This document shows positions 13,275 to 26,126 of a DNA stretch of 64,000 nucleotides, one piece after another. Source of the DNA: Tetrahymena thermophila SB210 (Eukaryota > Ciliophora > Oligohymenophorea > Hymenostomatida > Tetrahymenidae); the NCBI RefSeq assembly GCF_000189635.1, contig NW_002476169.1:186001-250000 (forward strand). The letters run 5' to 3'. Each line of letters starts with the position of its first letter. Position 1 is the first letter of the stretch. The notes below the pieces were generated by a model. That model was not told the DNA's origin. It made no database searches and saw only the letters and a list, made by a program, of their open reading frames with translations. The translations under genes were made by a program, and so were the position numbers.

Positions 13275-16123
13275 TCATAACCAAGGATGGGGCTCTTCAT
13301 CATTTACTTTCTCTTTTTAATAAAATTTAAATTCATGTTTTTTGATTTCGTTTTATGTTGCATTATCAATTTTTAATCTCTTATGGCTTTCAGTATTTTT
13401 TTAAGTTTCTTTTAGTATTTTTGTGGCAGCCTATTCTAATAGCTGCTTTGATGAAGGCTTCTTATCTATTACAGCAGAGTCTATACAAATTATTTTAAGT
13501 AAAAAAAAAATAATATTTCTATATATATGAATTAAGTAATATATTTATTTACCTTTCTTAGACTAATCCATAGTATCTTTTATTTACTACAAAGACTTCT
13601 AAAATCTTGAATTAATTTTGTTTAATTTTTCTGATTTTTCTTTAAGCATTAATGATCTTTTTTATACACTTCCTCCTTTAATTCTAATTATTAAAAATAA
13701 ATACAACAGCTTACAAATAAAATAGAGTTTATTTAATTACATGTCGATTTTCCTTTTTGTTTTATCTTCCAATTTTTTAATGTCTTCTTTCACTTTATCT
13801 CTGCATTTATCTCTTGTTTCCTCATCAACATCCTTTACAAATTTTTCAGGATCAAATTTCTAATTATCATCCAAATAAGCTCTATGATTACCTAACAGTA
13901 CTTCTTTTTACCATAGCTACTTTTTATCTTCTCCTACATCAAAAGTTTCACTCTATGCTTAGGATTTAGTTTTACTTCTAATACTTCCTTACTATTTTTC
14001 TAATTTACTTTCTGATTATTTTTCCACTTGTCCGTTTTCTTCTCCTTAACTATTTTCTTATTCTTATTTTTCTAAATCTTTTAAAATATTTTATGAATTT
14101 TAATTTTGATTATCTTAACTATCTTCATCAGCATTTTCAAGTCTTTCGATTAATTTGTTATTCTAAAATTAAACACCTATTTCTTAGATTTAACCCTATT
14201 TGCTTTTTTATGCTTTTTTGATTGGCTTTATTTCCAAAGAATCATATAAGTTGTTATCATCTTTTTCTTCATATTCCTCTTAATATTTTTTAGCTTAACT
14301 ATCAAATTCTTCAAACAGTTCATCATCACCTAAATCAATCTCATTCATAAGGCTTTCCATAAACTATATAATTATATATATATTTTATAATTTTTTTTTA
14401 TTAAAGATGAAAAATCTACTTGAGCTCTCTATGATTTTAGTTAAGTATCTTTAACTTTAGACACTTTTGAATTAACTTTTTCAACTTTTTCTTATGTCAA
14501 AAAAGTTGTCATTTTAACTTATTGTTATTTTTGAATTTTTGGTTTTGGACTTGCTGCAGCTTAATCTCCTAATTGAATTTCTTCCATACCAAACAAGTCA
14601 TTTTCTTGGTTTTAATTATCTTCTTGGAGACTTTAATCTCCTTTTTCATCATTAAAATTTTATAAGTCATCCATTGAATTTTGCTAATTTTCTTGCTAAT
14701 CCTATTCGATTTCTTGTTAATTCTATGAGCCTTCTTAAAAACGGTCTTCTTAAAGATTCTATTCTTCTTAATTATTATCATTTTCATTCCCTTTTTATTC
14801 GTTTTTATGTTATTCATCGTATAGCTTCCCTTAATCATACTCCATTTCATCTAATTATCTTTCTAAGGATAGATCCAAGCTTCTATTTTATAATTTTTCT
14901 CTTATTTCATTCATTTCGTCCATGTGCTCATCTGCAAATTCCAAAATTTGAGGATAACCTTTTTTAATCTTTAATAAAAAAATAATATTTTATTTACTAA
15001 AAATTAAGAAAGTTATTTATTCACTTTATTAAACATATTATCTACTTTAGAAGAAACTTTCATCATCTTTCTCATATCTAAAAAAGAATTTATTTCTCTT
15101 TTTCTATGAACTCCAAATGCCTTTATAATAATAATAAATTAGTTACATTTAATATTCTTAAGAAGAGATCTATTTAAAATATAAGCGAACCTCTTTACCA
15201 GTCTTCGGTTATATCTATTTACTATTCTTGGCTAATAGTTTATTGATTTCCTATTAAATCTTTACAGATTCTCTTTGCTCTTATAATTTTTTATTTGTAA
15301 ATATGCTGTTCCCTGTGCTTTTTTGATTTTTTTCTGCATTGTTTTAATTTTTTACAGGTTCTTGTAGAGCTAAAATTTCATTTTAGATTGCTTTAATATC
15401 TTCATTATCTTAAATAGAGGATATTCCTTCGTTTTTATCTTCTTTATAAAACACAATTTTCTATTTAATCTTTTATCCTTCAATATGAGCTTAGCCCAGT
15501 AAATCATCTGGAATTCTACCTTTTTAAGGTGATTGTGGTAATTCTTCTATCAAAGGTATTTTTTCCCATCCATTGCTTACTTTATAGTATTCGCCAATTT
15601 TGATGTGAGGAAATCTTGCATTAAAAAAAAGTAAATTTTTATTTCTATCTTTTGCTTCTTATTCTGTCTAATATTTTCTAAATTCATCATATTTTCTTAG
15701 CTCTTCTTCTATTTTTTTCTTTTATTTATTATTTAGTGGCTTAATTTCATCCTTATTTAGCTGTTATTTTGGATCAGAAAATATATTTTTTGAAGTTTCA
15801 TTCATGAAGTTATTTTGCAAAGTCTTTTTTCCAGTTTATATACTACTGTTAAGCTTTGCGGATAAAGGCCTATCTTTAGAGTTAATCGAGTTTGGATTCC
15901 ATTGTTGAACATTTAATGTTTATTTTAAATTATTTTCAAATTCATTATAATTATCCCTTTCTTTTGATTTAGATTGGTTTTTAGTATAGATCTTCTCATA
16001 TGGTAATATTTTTTGATCCAAGCAATCTTAATTGGCTTACAATTTTCTTTTTTCAGATGGGATCCATTCCCAAAAAGTTTCAACCTCCCAAGGTTCACTT
16101 TTTTTAGCATTTTTTATTATCAT
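13275..16123 (-). CDS. Unrecognised acidic Gln/Glu-rich coiled protein
   Basis: An 863-residue model with introns 15104-15146, 14969-14997, 14364-14419, 13684-13740 and 13481-13552 (43, 29, 56, 57, 72 nt); the spliced frame closes at one TGA. The N-terminal part has aromatic-rich conserved-looking stretches (EPWEVETFWEWIPSEKRK; FPHIKIGEYYKVSNGWEKIP). The middle is Glu/Gln/Asp-rich and probably helical or disordered, and the C-terminus ends in EEPHPWL-like sequence. I recognise no family. The two upstream introns are unusually short and together total 72 nt; if neither is real the frame still stays open with a different stretch of about 60 residues, so that part is uncertain. It is divergent from the thioredoxin-like gene and may share a promoter region with it. 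Confidence 0.65.
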
Positions 16124-16764
16124 ATTAAGTTTAGTAATTAAAATTAGTGCTTAAAAGGTTAATTGCAAATTTAAAATCTAAGATAATTTTTTAATTTTTG
16201 TGATTAGTTACAATCAATAAACAACATATATTTATATATAGTTTTAAAACCACATAAGACTCATAAAATAAAAAAAATGTTTTATTCCTTATTTTTGATA
16301 TGAACATAATTTATTTTGTGGTTGCATAAATTTAAGCAAAATAGTAGATATTTTTTTATGATAAATAATAATTAAAGTTATATCCTTTAAAATAAATAAA
16401 TTAATATAAAAAAAGTAGAAGAAATTATGTAATCCATTACATTTTTATAAATTCAGAATATATAAATATTAAATAAAAATAGGTTATCCCTTTATAATTT
16501 ATATGAAGCTAACTTCATTGATATGAGAGTTATTCGCCTTTTTTTTCTATATTAATAAAAAAGCTTATTTTTATCAATAAAAATGCATTGTCATATATAT
16601 ATTTCTTGATGAGCTTTTTAAAAAAATATAAAATATACCTTTATGTCTATATGAATTAATTGGATACTTTAAAATTGTTAAAAAATATTTAAATTAATAA
16701 AAAGATATTCGCTGAATTTCAAAATCTTTACTTTTTAAGCAAAAAAGGATAGAATTATAGAAAA
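16124..16764. promoter_or_regulatory. Divergent promoter region
   Basis: About 640 AT-rich bases between two divergently transcribed genes, so it must contain both promoters. I could not pick out a specific box with confidence; TATA-like sequence is everywhere in DNA of this composition. Confidence 0.45.
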
Positions 16765-19311
16765 ATGGAAAACTTAACATTATAAGATTAGCAGAAGATT
16801 TTCAAAGAATCCTTTGAAAAAGTTAAAAATTAGTTAATTGCTTCAAATGTGCAAGATTAAGCTGAGTTAATTGCAAAAAAGAGCTGTGTAATCACAAAGA
16901 GACTGTAATCTGTTTGGTCATATGAAGAAATTAGATAATTAGTTTGTAATGGAAACTTAGAATATAAGCAAGAATTAGAAAAAATTTCTAAGAACATGCA
17001 GAATGCAGATGAAACTTACCTAAAAGATTTTGGAATTAAATTTAAGGCTGGTGTTGGAGAGCATTTACCTAAATTCACAGGACTTTTGGATGTTTTTACC
17101 AACTAAGAAAATGTTGAACTTGCACATTAACCTGGAGAAGTTCTTTTAATTGATTTATGGGCTACTTGGTGTGGACCATGCTAAAACTCAATGTAAAATA
17201 GTGCATCTATTTTACTAAAGAATGAAGCAGCATGGAAGGATAAGGTTTATTAACTCATCTTATTCATATTTTTTAAAATAATATAAATTAATAGGTTAGA
17301 ATTGTTGCTGTTAGCGTTGATGAAAAAAAAGAAGTAGTAATCCAAAGAGTTTTAGAGAAATAGTGGAAAAAAATGTAGCATTGTAAGGTAAAATAATTTT
17401 GGCACTAAATAAAAAACTACTTGACAATGTTAAAACTTTTAAATAGCTAAAAGGTTGGGATAAGGAGCATGATTTGATAAAGCTTTTTGAAGTTTAAGGG
17501 ATTCCTTTTATTATCTTAGTTGATAAGACTGGAAGAGTTTCATATACAGGTCATCCAGGAAAGATTAATTTAGAAGAAAAAATAAATGAACTTTTAAAAA
17601 TGACAGATTAAGAATGCAAAGATTCTTATTTAGCAAACAAGAAAAAATAGGAAGAAGAATTTAACAAAAGATCCCTTATCACTAAATAATAATACTCTGA
17701 AGTTCGTGAATTCCTTAAAACAGAATTCCTTACTCTTATTACTGAGAAGTATCCTGATTTTAAAGGTAGATTTGGTATAATTATGCTCAAGGAGAAGTTA
17801 TTCAAAAATGGAGCTATAACTAAGGAATACTACAAGCCTATCATAGATTTTATTATTGACAAAAGAGAAGAAAATTAAACAAGGGAGTTACTTGAGTTTT
17901 TAAAGAGCAAATATGGAAAGGAAAGATTTTTAGTTGGAATATAAAATGTTACTGATTCTAAAGGTGTTGTACTTACTCATATGAAAGATTTAAGTATATT
18001 TTGATTGAAATACAAGTTTAAAAATAATATTATTAATTTTAAATAGGCAACATATTGAATGAGTTAAATATCACTTGTTTTAGGTTTAGCTTAAGAAGGG
18101 ATTTAGTTTTGATGATGGGCAAAAATAAGCAAATTATTAAATAAAAAGGAGAGGAACTAGGATAATATGGAGAGATGGCCCCAGGAGATATAACTGCTGA
18201 CAGCTTGTAAAAAGTTAGAGCTAGATTTAGATTTTATGGAGACATGCTTTTCTAATAAAAGAAAAACTTTGATATTGTGAAAAAGCTATTAGCTAGTGGA
18301 CCTTAAATTTCTTTAAAAGGCACAAAATTTTTATCTATGCCTGAGATGTATAAATTAAACCAATAAGAAGTAGCTTGTGAGTTAGCTCATTAATAAGGTG
18401 TAGTTTATATCATAGACTTCTTCTTATTCAAGTAAATAAATATAAAATTTAAATATTATTAAAGGAATTGCTGAATAGAATAGAAAAAAAAATAAATTTT
18501 TATTTTTAAATAAATTGTGATACTTATTTATTTAAAAAAAAAAAAAGATTTTAGCCATGCATTGAAAAAGTTAATTAGTACAAAAAATTATATGAAGAAA
18601 ATAAAGAAAAATGGGGTGATAAAGTTAAATTTGTTGCTGCTTGCTTGGAACCTCAAAATGAAAAAACACTTTAATTGTATAATGAAAATGGATGGAGCTT
18701 TATGGAATTTTACTTTTTCAAATAAGATTTAAGATTTAGAAGCGAGTTCATGCATTATAGAATCTAGGTAAATTACAATAAAATTTTAATAATAAACTTA
18801 TTCATATTCTAAATACTAGTAAATGCCTCATATTTGCATTGTTGATAAATTTGGAGCTATAAACTACAATGGTGAGTCAAAGAGCGTTGATCTTAGTACT
18901 AAAATTGATGAACTCTTAAATGCTAATTCTGTAACTAAAAGCGAGCCCTAGAAAAACGAAAATATGAAGGAAGCAGAAATCGAGTATGAAACAGTTAAAA
19001 ATTTAATCTAATCTGCAAATACAGATGCTAGCTTCTAGTTGTTGAAAAAGTTATCATATGATCCTAAGCTAATTATTAAGGTTAAATATTATATTTTTAG
19101 TTTTAGGGTAATCCTATAATAATTTAAAATAATAAAGGTAACAAGAGATAGAGTTTTTAACACTAAGGGAGAAATGATTGAAAAAATATACAGAAAGCCT
19201 GAAATAGGATTTGGAATAAAAAAAGAAGATGCCCATATTGTAGATGAGTTTTTTAAACTTCATGACAAGAAACATTTCAAAGTTGAAGTTGAGTACTTAG
19301 AGAATTTATGA
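16765..19311 (+). CDS. Tandem thioredoxin-fold protein (nucleoredoxin-like)
   Basis: A 719-residue protein from seven exons; introns 17245-17294, 17388-17446, 17994-18046, 18432-18547, 18768-18819 and 19081-19137 (spliced frame closes at TGA). The first thioredoxin fold carries a full active site, WATWCGPC, with Cys136 and Cys139, and later the cis-Pro strand GIPFIILVDKTG near residue 207. A second fold begins near residue 490; its equivalent site reads DFFLFKFQPC, so the first cysteine is replaced by Phe and only the resolving-position Cys near 506 remains. It is followed by VKFVAACLEPQ and MPHICIVDKFG strands. The first domain should catalyse dithiol-disulfide exchange; the second cannot in the usual way and may bind substrate. 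There is no signal peptide, so a cytosolic role is likely. Nucleoredoxin and tryparedoxin are the nearest known types. Confidence 0.85.
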
Positions 19312-19548
19312 AAAACTATCTAAACTGAAATAAATATATTAAAAAAAATTAATTGATCATATATTTGTATTGTCAGAAATTAATTAAATAGAACAGAATT
19401 TATTCTAAATTAAAGATTATAATTAACTTGATATTTTATATACCTCATATCATTATTAGAATATTAATATTCTAATATTAAAAAGGAGATTAGAGCCTAA
19501 ATAATTATAATTAATTTTTTAATAATATTTATTTATGTATTGAAAAAA

Positions 19549-20405
19549 ATGAATTTTAATGACTAAGCATAAGCAGATAGATTTAGTAGTGTATATTTAA
19601 GTGAATAAAATCCTTTACAATTGAATTAATAAGAATATGTTTAAACATCATAAATTGTAAATTTTAAAATAATTTTTTTAATTATTTATAATCTTCTTAA
19701 ATATCTATTAGCAAAATCAAGAATAAAAAAACAAGTTTATAAAAAATTTTACAGGGTGTAGCACTAAAAATCGATCTGTTTGTAAAAATTCTAGTTCTAT
19801 AAATAATGAATAAGTAAAAACATGTGACAATTATGATGCTGCCACATTAGAAATAGAAATATAAGATGAGGAGTCAAAATAATAAGAAATGAATAATTGT
19901 CTAAGCAATTTAACTTTATAGACTTCCAATAGTTGTTAGAAATTAAGTTTTCATTAATCATAAATACATTTTCTTGTGAATTAAAATGAAGAAGAATATT
20001 CAGTGATTAAAAATTAAGATTTACAATATTCTAATTAGAATAGTTAGGTAAACTAATTATTTAAATATAATAATGATATTTCTTCACAGGTAGAAAATAT
20101 TTCAGATTAAAGAGAAAAGAAAAATTTACTTTCTAAAAATAAAGAATCAGGTAAATTTGATTAGAACTAAAATTTCATAAACTTAATACTGAATTTAATA
20201 AAATATTTTAGGATAATCGTTCAGTTCAAAACAATAAAATTATATGGTAGAACAATATTTAGAAATAGATTAAGGAAGAAATATTTTTGAAATTATTGAA
20301 TGTAAATATTTTAAAGGAAAGTTTAAATATTTTTACAATTATTTGTTTATTAAATAAATAAAGCTCTTGATAAGTAAATTTAAATACAAATATTTTCATT
20401 ATTGA
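19549..20405 (+). CDS. Small Gln/Asn/Ser-rich protein, unknown
   Basis: A 232-residue model with introns 19657-19711, 20048-20089 and 20151-20211 (55, 42, 61 nt); the spliced frame closes at one TGA. It starts MNFNDQAQADRFSSVYLSEQ, is polar in the middle with several Cys, and becomes Lys/Phe/Tyr-rich at the end. No domain is recognised. It lies on the same strand as the thioredoxin-like gene, about 240 bases downstream. The last exon is open in a second frame too, so the C-terminal 50 residues are the least secure part. Confidence 0.5.
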
Positions 20406-20849
20406 TAAAGTTAATATAAAAAGAAAAGAAAAAATCAGCCAAATTGAAAAAAATAGATAAGCATTAGCAGAGAATTTTGATTATAATGAATAATTTGATT
20501 GACGATATCAAAAATTAAAATAAAAAAAAATGGAATGCTACATGCATTTTAATTTTATAACATTTTAACAACAAAATGTTGTTGAATTTTGGTAAAAAAT
20601 GCAATAAAAATTAAAAAAGCTATGATTTAATATTTAATATAATTAATTGCATATTTATTAATATTTTTATACTTTACTCTCTATTATTTAAACAAAATTT
20701 TATAAAAAAAATTGTTTGTTCATTTAAAAAAAATATTATTTTTAAAAATTAAAATCACAAAATGAAAAAATGAATATAAATTTCTTAAATTATTAAACGA
20801 ACAAATAAACTCTATTTGAGTAAATTTTATTCTAGATTACTTTCATTTT
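20406..20849. other. Convergent intergenic region
   Basis: About 440 bases between the 3' ends of the small plus-strand gene and channel B. AT-rich, with no supported gene. Confidence 0.55.
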
Positions 20850-23800
20850 TCAATCAACCTTTTTTATATTAAGATTATGAATAACTCTAGAAAGGTTATG
20901 TTCAGGGTAGAATATCCTAAATTCTTTAAAGCTATCAAATTCATTCTCGAAAGTATTCATGTTATTTTAGTAATTACATATATTTTACTATTCTTATACT
21001 ACTATCTTTTTATTAGAAGGATAAACTTTACTTTCATAAGCATTTGTGTTGTACTAAATTAATAGACTATTCCTTTTTTCTATTTCATGTTTGTTTTTCA
21101 TTGAAATTAATTGAGTACTATCAATTATTCCTGAATTATCAGATTTTCTAATAGCTCTTCCTCCTTATAACATCATGACTTAAGAACTGGATAAAGAATT
21201 TTACTTATTAAAAACTAAATTTTTACTAGATTAAGGCTAATAAACTTAGATATCTTTTTAACTACTTCCTAATCTAAAAAAGCTTTAAAGAATAGTAGAA
21301 GACATAGGAATAGATTCATTAACAGATCTATGCATAATGCTTTTCTAGCTTTACTGGTAATCTTCTGCTAAAACCTCGGATATTCTGTTTAAAATTTATT
21401 TTTATTATTTTTTTTACTATTCATGAAATAAGTGTATATTTGTAAAAAAATTTAGAATAAATAAATGAAAATTATCAATTTTGCTGTTTTAGATTTTATA
21501 AATATGATAGCAAGTAATTATTATTGAAAGTACACATAGTATGTTTGGTATTATTTAAAAATATATTTCTTATTGCTTTTAGTTAATTTAAATAAAAGTT
21601 ATACTTGTTAAAATTAAATTCGGTAGATATTTTTAGACAAGTTTTCTTATAAAACAATTTTTGATTTAATTTTTTAATATAGAAAAAACGAATGAGATAT
21701 TTATTTATTACCTTCTTTGGTTGTCTCTACTTTCTTTAAATGAGTTTCTATTCTATGCCATATATAATCTAGAATCTTTAGAAACTTTTAATAAATAACA
21801 AATTTAAAATTTCAAATAATTAGTTGTAGAAATTACTTTTCTACTACTTTTTCATGTTTTCGACAATCGATGGAGGTTACTCGTTATCAGTCTAATTAAA
21901 AAAAGATTGCTTATCAACTGATGTAAAGGATTCTTAATTTTATTGAGAAACATTCGATCTATTTGTCTTATTAGTTTTGTTTGTATGTAGTGTTTTATTT
22001 GTTTTGTGAGTTTTAGTTGTTTTTACATCTGGACTTAGTATTGAAGATTTTTATACATTTATATGAGTCTTATCATCAAATTCTTCGTCCTCAATTTCGT
22101 CACCGTTTTCATAATCAATTAAAACTTAATTTTAAAAAATCTTGAAAGCTGGTATCCTTTACAAAAATTATTTATCACTCCACTCAATTACATTTTTTAC
22201 ATCTTCATATATGTCTAATATTGCTTTATCTTCTTATTATTCATTTAATATTAAATCCATTCTTTTTTATTTAGCTACTTTTTTAGTTTGCTAGAGTTTT
22301 AACAGCGTTTAGTACTGTTTAGATTTATAATTTAAAATAAACTTATAATTAAATAAAAATTTCCTAATTATTTACTCTTTTTTTTCTTTATTTCAAATAT
22401 TGATTTCTATTTTAACTCTTTACAAAATTATGTCTTCTTATAATATAGTCACTAGAATAATTAATTGTTATTAGGGGACATTCACTCGTTTAATGCTACA
22501 GACTATTACAGCATTAGCAAGTTTGAAGCTTTTACAAAAATGAAAATTGGTACTTTTCGTTACTTTATTCGAAAATCATTTGGTATTGTTCCTATTTGAT
22601 AATACAATATTCAATTTTATTCCTTAAAATTAATTTTTGATAAATCATTACGAAATCTTCTTAAAACTATCTCAGCAGCATCAAAAAATCTTCTTTTTCA
22701 ATGTAAGATAATATAACAAAATTTGAGCTTTTTAAAGTAACCTTTGACGGTTTTTATTGTAAAAACTCTGTTAGCCCTATGATTGAACCTTCCTTTAATT
22801 TATAAAAAATTGCTTACATTATTTTATTGTTTTTGAAATCTAGAATTTATTACTTCATAAATATCTATTTCAAAGTCTTATGTTGACTCAAAAACTGATT
22901 TTATTTATCCTTTTTAAATTAGATGCAATCTATTAGTAAGTTCTCCGTTTTTTTGAATAACTTAATCAGGTAATAATCTAGTAATAAATTAATTACATGA
23001 ATAAAATAAAAAATAAAAAATAAACATTACAAAACTTCTTTCATTTTGCAAGAAAGCTATGTTAAAAGCTCCTTAGTAAATAATTTGTTTAAAATTTGAT
23101 TTTTTAGAAAGTATTGCAAGTATATTTCACTGTTTAGTTTTGCTTATATTTTATTATTAAACTATCTAGTTATCTTCTCTCCTTAAAAGTACTTATAATT
23201 TTCATTTTATACTTTTAATTATTTTAAAATATTTTATTGAAGCTACTAAGATATCTTATTCTTTTTTAAATAAGATTTGACAACCATTTTAGTTCTCCTT
23301 TATTTATAAAATTAAAGATTATTAATTAAACTATTCAAGTATTTATTTAATTTAATCATATTTTTTTTAGTTAATATATAAAAAATTGAAATATTACTAA
23401 TAGTCTTTATTTTCAGTGAACTGATTCAAGGCATACTTGATCAAAAATAGAAAAATTTAAAATTAGATAAATAAGTTGAATAGCGTATTAAATATAACAT
23501 AAATCTTTTCAGAATTAGAGACAGGAATAATATCACCATATCCTATAGTTAGAAGAGTAGTCCAAGAAAAATAAAAACTGTAGATATATAAAGTATTTTT
23601 GCTCTGCTCAAATTCTAAGTTTACATTCTTAATCCAGCTGTCTTATTCAATCATTTAAGCTCCTATATAATAAAATATACAAGTAGAGATGTGAGTATAT
23701 ATTAACAATAAACATGCGATGCTAATAAGGTCAAAGATAAATACAAGTTAACTTCTATCAAATAGAATAATATCTTTGATATATTGATTTATTTATTTAA

Positions 23801-25174
23801 CTTCAAAGAGTCTGAGAAAAAATAAAAATTAAATAAATGATTGACTATTATCTTCACTATAAACAATTGAAAAAATAGTTATTATTTCTATAAAAAACTA
23901 GTATGATCTTATTTATTAAGATGCTATCATTTTCCTATCTTTTATGGATATTCCATCTGAATTTTATTTCTTAACATTAAATTTTAGTAACATAGAAACT
24001 AATAAAAAGAAAATCCCAGTTTTGTAAAGAACATTTTCAATAATTTAAGGATCGTTAATACTAAAGCAAAATCTTAAAGGTATCCAAATGAAGTAAAGCA
24101 ATATGTAAATAAGAGTTATAATATTTATTATTTGCATAATAAGAAAATTTTACTACAAGAGTTTAAGATTGATAAAAAAGTTAGATGCTTTTTTTAATTT
24201 AGCATTAAAAAAGGGCTTGATAATTTATTTATTATTTACATTAATACCACCATACGACTTATCATTAATTAAGAGCATTAATTTTTATGGCAAGTTTTTT
24301 AAATTCTTCTACAAGACCTTTTTATAAATGAATAAATAAATAAGCATATATGATAAAAGTATTGGTTGAATTTTAATTAATTCGATAATTAATAAAAGGA
24401 AGCAAAACTTCTACTTAGCTAAAATAAATATAAAAACAATAAAATAATAAAATAATTTACACGCCTTTTTATTCTTTTTATGAATTCAAAAACTTAGTAG
24501 GCTATTCTAAATCGCTATGAATGAGTTTAACTTTGATAAACAGCATTTTTAAATCCCTTTGTATTGCATCCATATTATTGATTATTATTACATGCTTATT
24601 TTAATTTATTTTATATAAGGAGTTCAATTTTTTTATTTGATAAAACCTAATCAATAAATTTATTATTATCAACAATCAAATTAGATTAGTTTTCACATTT
24701 ATTATCTAAGCATTTGATCTTACTATCATTTATATTTAATTCATCTATTGATTTAGCTTTCATTTTTTCTTTTGACTTTGAAAAAGTTAATTAATGTAAT
24801 TATTCAAAAAGATGAGATTCTTTTTGTCTACAATTCTTCTAATCTGGAGATGCTTTGTTACTAGAACCACTGTTTTGGATATCATATACAAAATTAGAGT
24901 TTTAAGAAACGCTCACAGATTCTTACTATGAATTTGTTTTCAAAAAGTAATTGTTGGTAAGTTATTATATACTTTCGACATCATCCTCATTTCTTTTATT
25001 TATTTGCTTAAAGTCATTAACCTAAGAGTTTAAAAATTGAATATTCTTTTTTTAAAGTTAGGCTCCTTTATATAATTGTTGTTCTTTATAGAACTCATCT
25101 TCTTCAGTTTATTTTATTAAAATCAGATTTTGATTTTATCTGTTTTCTGAATTATTTGGTGATAAATAAGACAT
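20850..25174 (-). CDS. Potassium channel with CNBD-like fold and zinc knuckle (member B)
   Basis: A 1208-residue protein from eight exons; introns 24419-24462, 23298-23397, 22978-23030, 22793-22853, 22315-22375, 21785-21836 and 21385-21711. The spliced length closes at a single TGA. A polar N-terminus is followed by six membrane segments with the filter LLTIGYGDII near residue 528. The C-linker (KSYLKKNKISQQLQ) and a degenerate CNBD (VGS/EGSIIGLTEF type) follow. The CCHC motif CQCCNSLQHQTSEC lies near residue 800, then a basic stretch (NQYLKQRKKR), the shared tail segment KQFLQRIPAFKIF and the terminal motif FDSFKEFRIFYPEHN. Intron 21385-21711 is 327 nt, a multiple of three, and free of TGA in frame, so its removal rests on splice signals and on tail similarity. 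It is the first of four head-to-tail channel genes. Confidence 0.85.
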
Positions 25175-26126
25175 ACTGCTTTTATATTATCCTAAATTAG
25201 CTTTTAATTAAAATTTGTAATTTATTTGGTTGATATTTTTTTAATAAAAAATTTAGTGAAATCGTCAAATTTATTAAAAAAATGTTTAATTAAAATAACT
25301 AATACACACACAAATATAATATATATAATTCAATCTAAATATTTTTATTATTAGGCTAAAAACAAACAAAATTTAAATAATATTTTATGAGAAAAAACTG
25401 AAAAATATTATTCAGCATTAAAAATAAAATTTGTAAATTTAGTTACTTTTTTTGAAATGGTTTTAATTTAATATTAAAATAAATTATTTTTTGTAAAGTA
25501 AATTAATTTTTAATTAAAATATTAAACTTTCTTGTTGAGTAAGTTTTCTTTAGTTAGTTATTAAAAAAATAATTTCTATAATTTTACTGTACTAACAATT
25601 TTTTTGAATATTTAAAATAATAGTAGGAATAAATTGACACGTTCTCAAGGTTTAATAAGGTTTGACTTAGGTACTGATTTCCTATTGCATTCATATAATA
25701 TAAGATTAATTTTTTTATAATAAGCTATTACTTAAGACACTATTAAATCATTTATATGATGTATGCAAGCTCAGAAAAAAATTAAATTAAATTAATTAAT
25801 CATTATTTAATAAAAAAAAAATAATTATTTAAACTAATTGATATTCCATAGACACAGACAATGTATTTTTACATATAATAACAGCTCAGCATTTTCTTGT
25901 GAATTTAAAAAAAATAATTATGATTTCTAATTAGGCAACTTTTATATATAAAATATGTTGAAATTTTACTAATTAATTCTAGATAATTAAAATACATCGC
26001 ATATAAATAAATACAATGCTTTCTTATTCTATTTTGTATAAAAAATAGGTTTTATTTAAATAAAAGCGAATAAAATAAATAATTTGATTTATAAAGATAG
26101 ATTAAAGTTCTTAATCAGATACATAA
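25175..26126. other. Intergenic between channels B and C
   Basis: About 950 AT-rich bases between the start of channel B and the end of channel C. It should contain the promoter of B and the 3' untranslated region of C. No gene, RNA or repeat is supported. Confidence 0.55.

Noticed and set aside
14569-14967. Lysine-rich minus frame and a plus-strand frame in the same place
   Set aside because: Both overlap the acidic Gln/Glu-rich reading frame that continues in the gene at 13275-16123; they are other-frame shadows.
18517-18732. Plus-strand frame starting MILIYLKKKK
   Set aside because: Wrong frame of the second thioredoxin-fold exon; the correct frame gives KVKFVAACLEPQ and splices cleanly on both sides.
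20877-21426. Plus-strand frame of about 159 residues with two hydrophobic segments and a possible 70-nt intron
   Set aside because: It is antisense to the C-terminal tail of channel B. The minus-strand reading joins in frame to the channel and ends with the shared terminal motif, so the plus frame is a shadow.
21475-22260. Separate minus-strand gene starting MDLILNEQQ
   Set aside because: An intron at 22315-22375 joins the preceding basic exon of channel B to this frame, with matching sequence in channel C; it is the channel tail.
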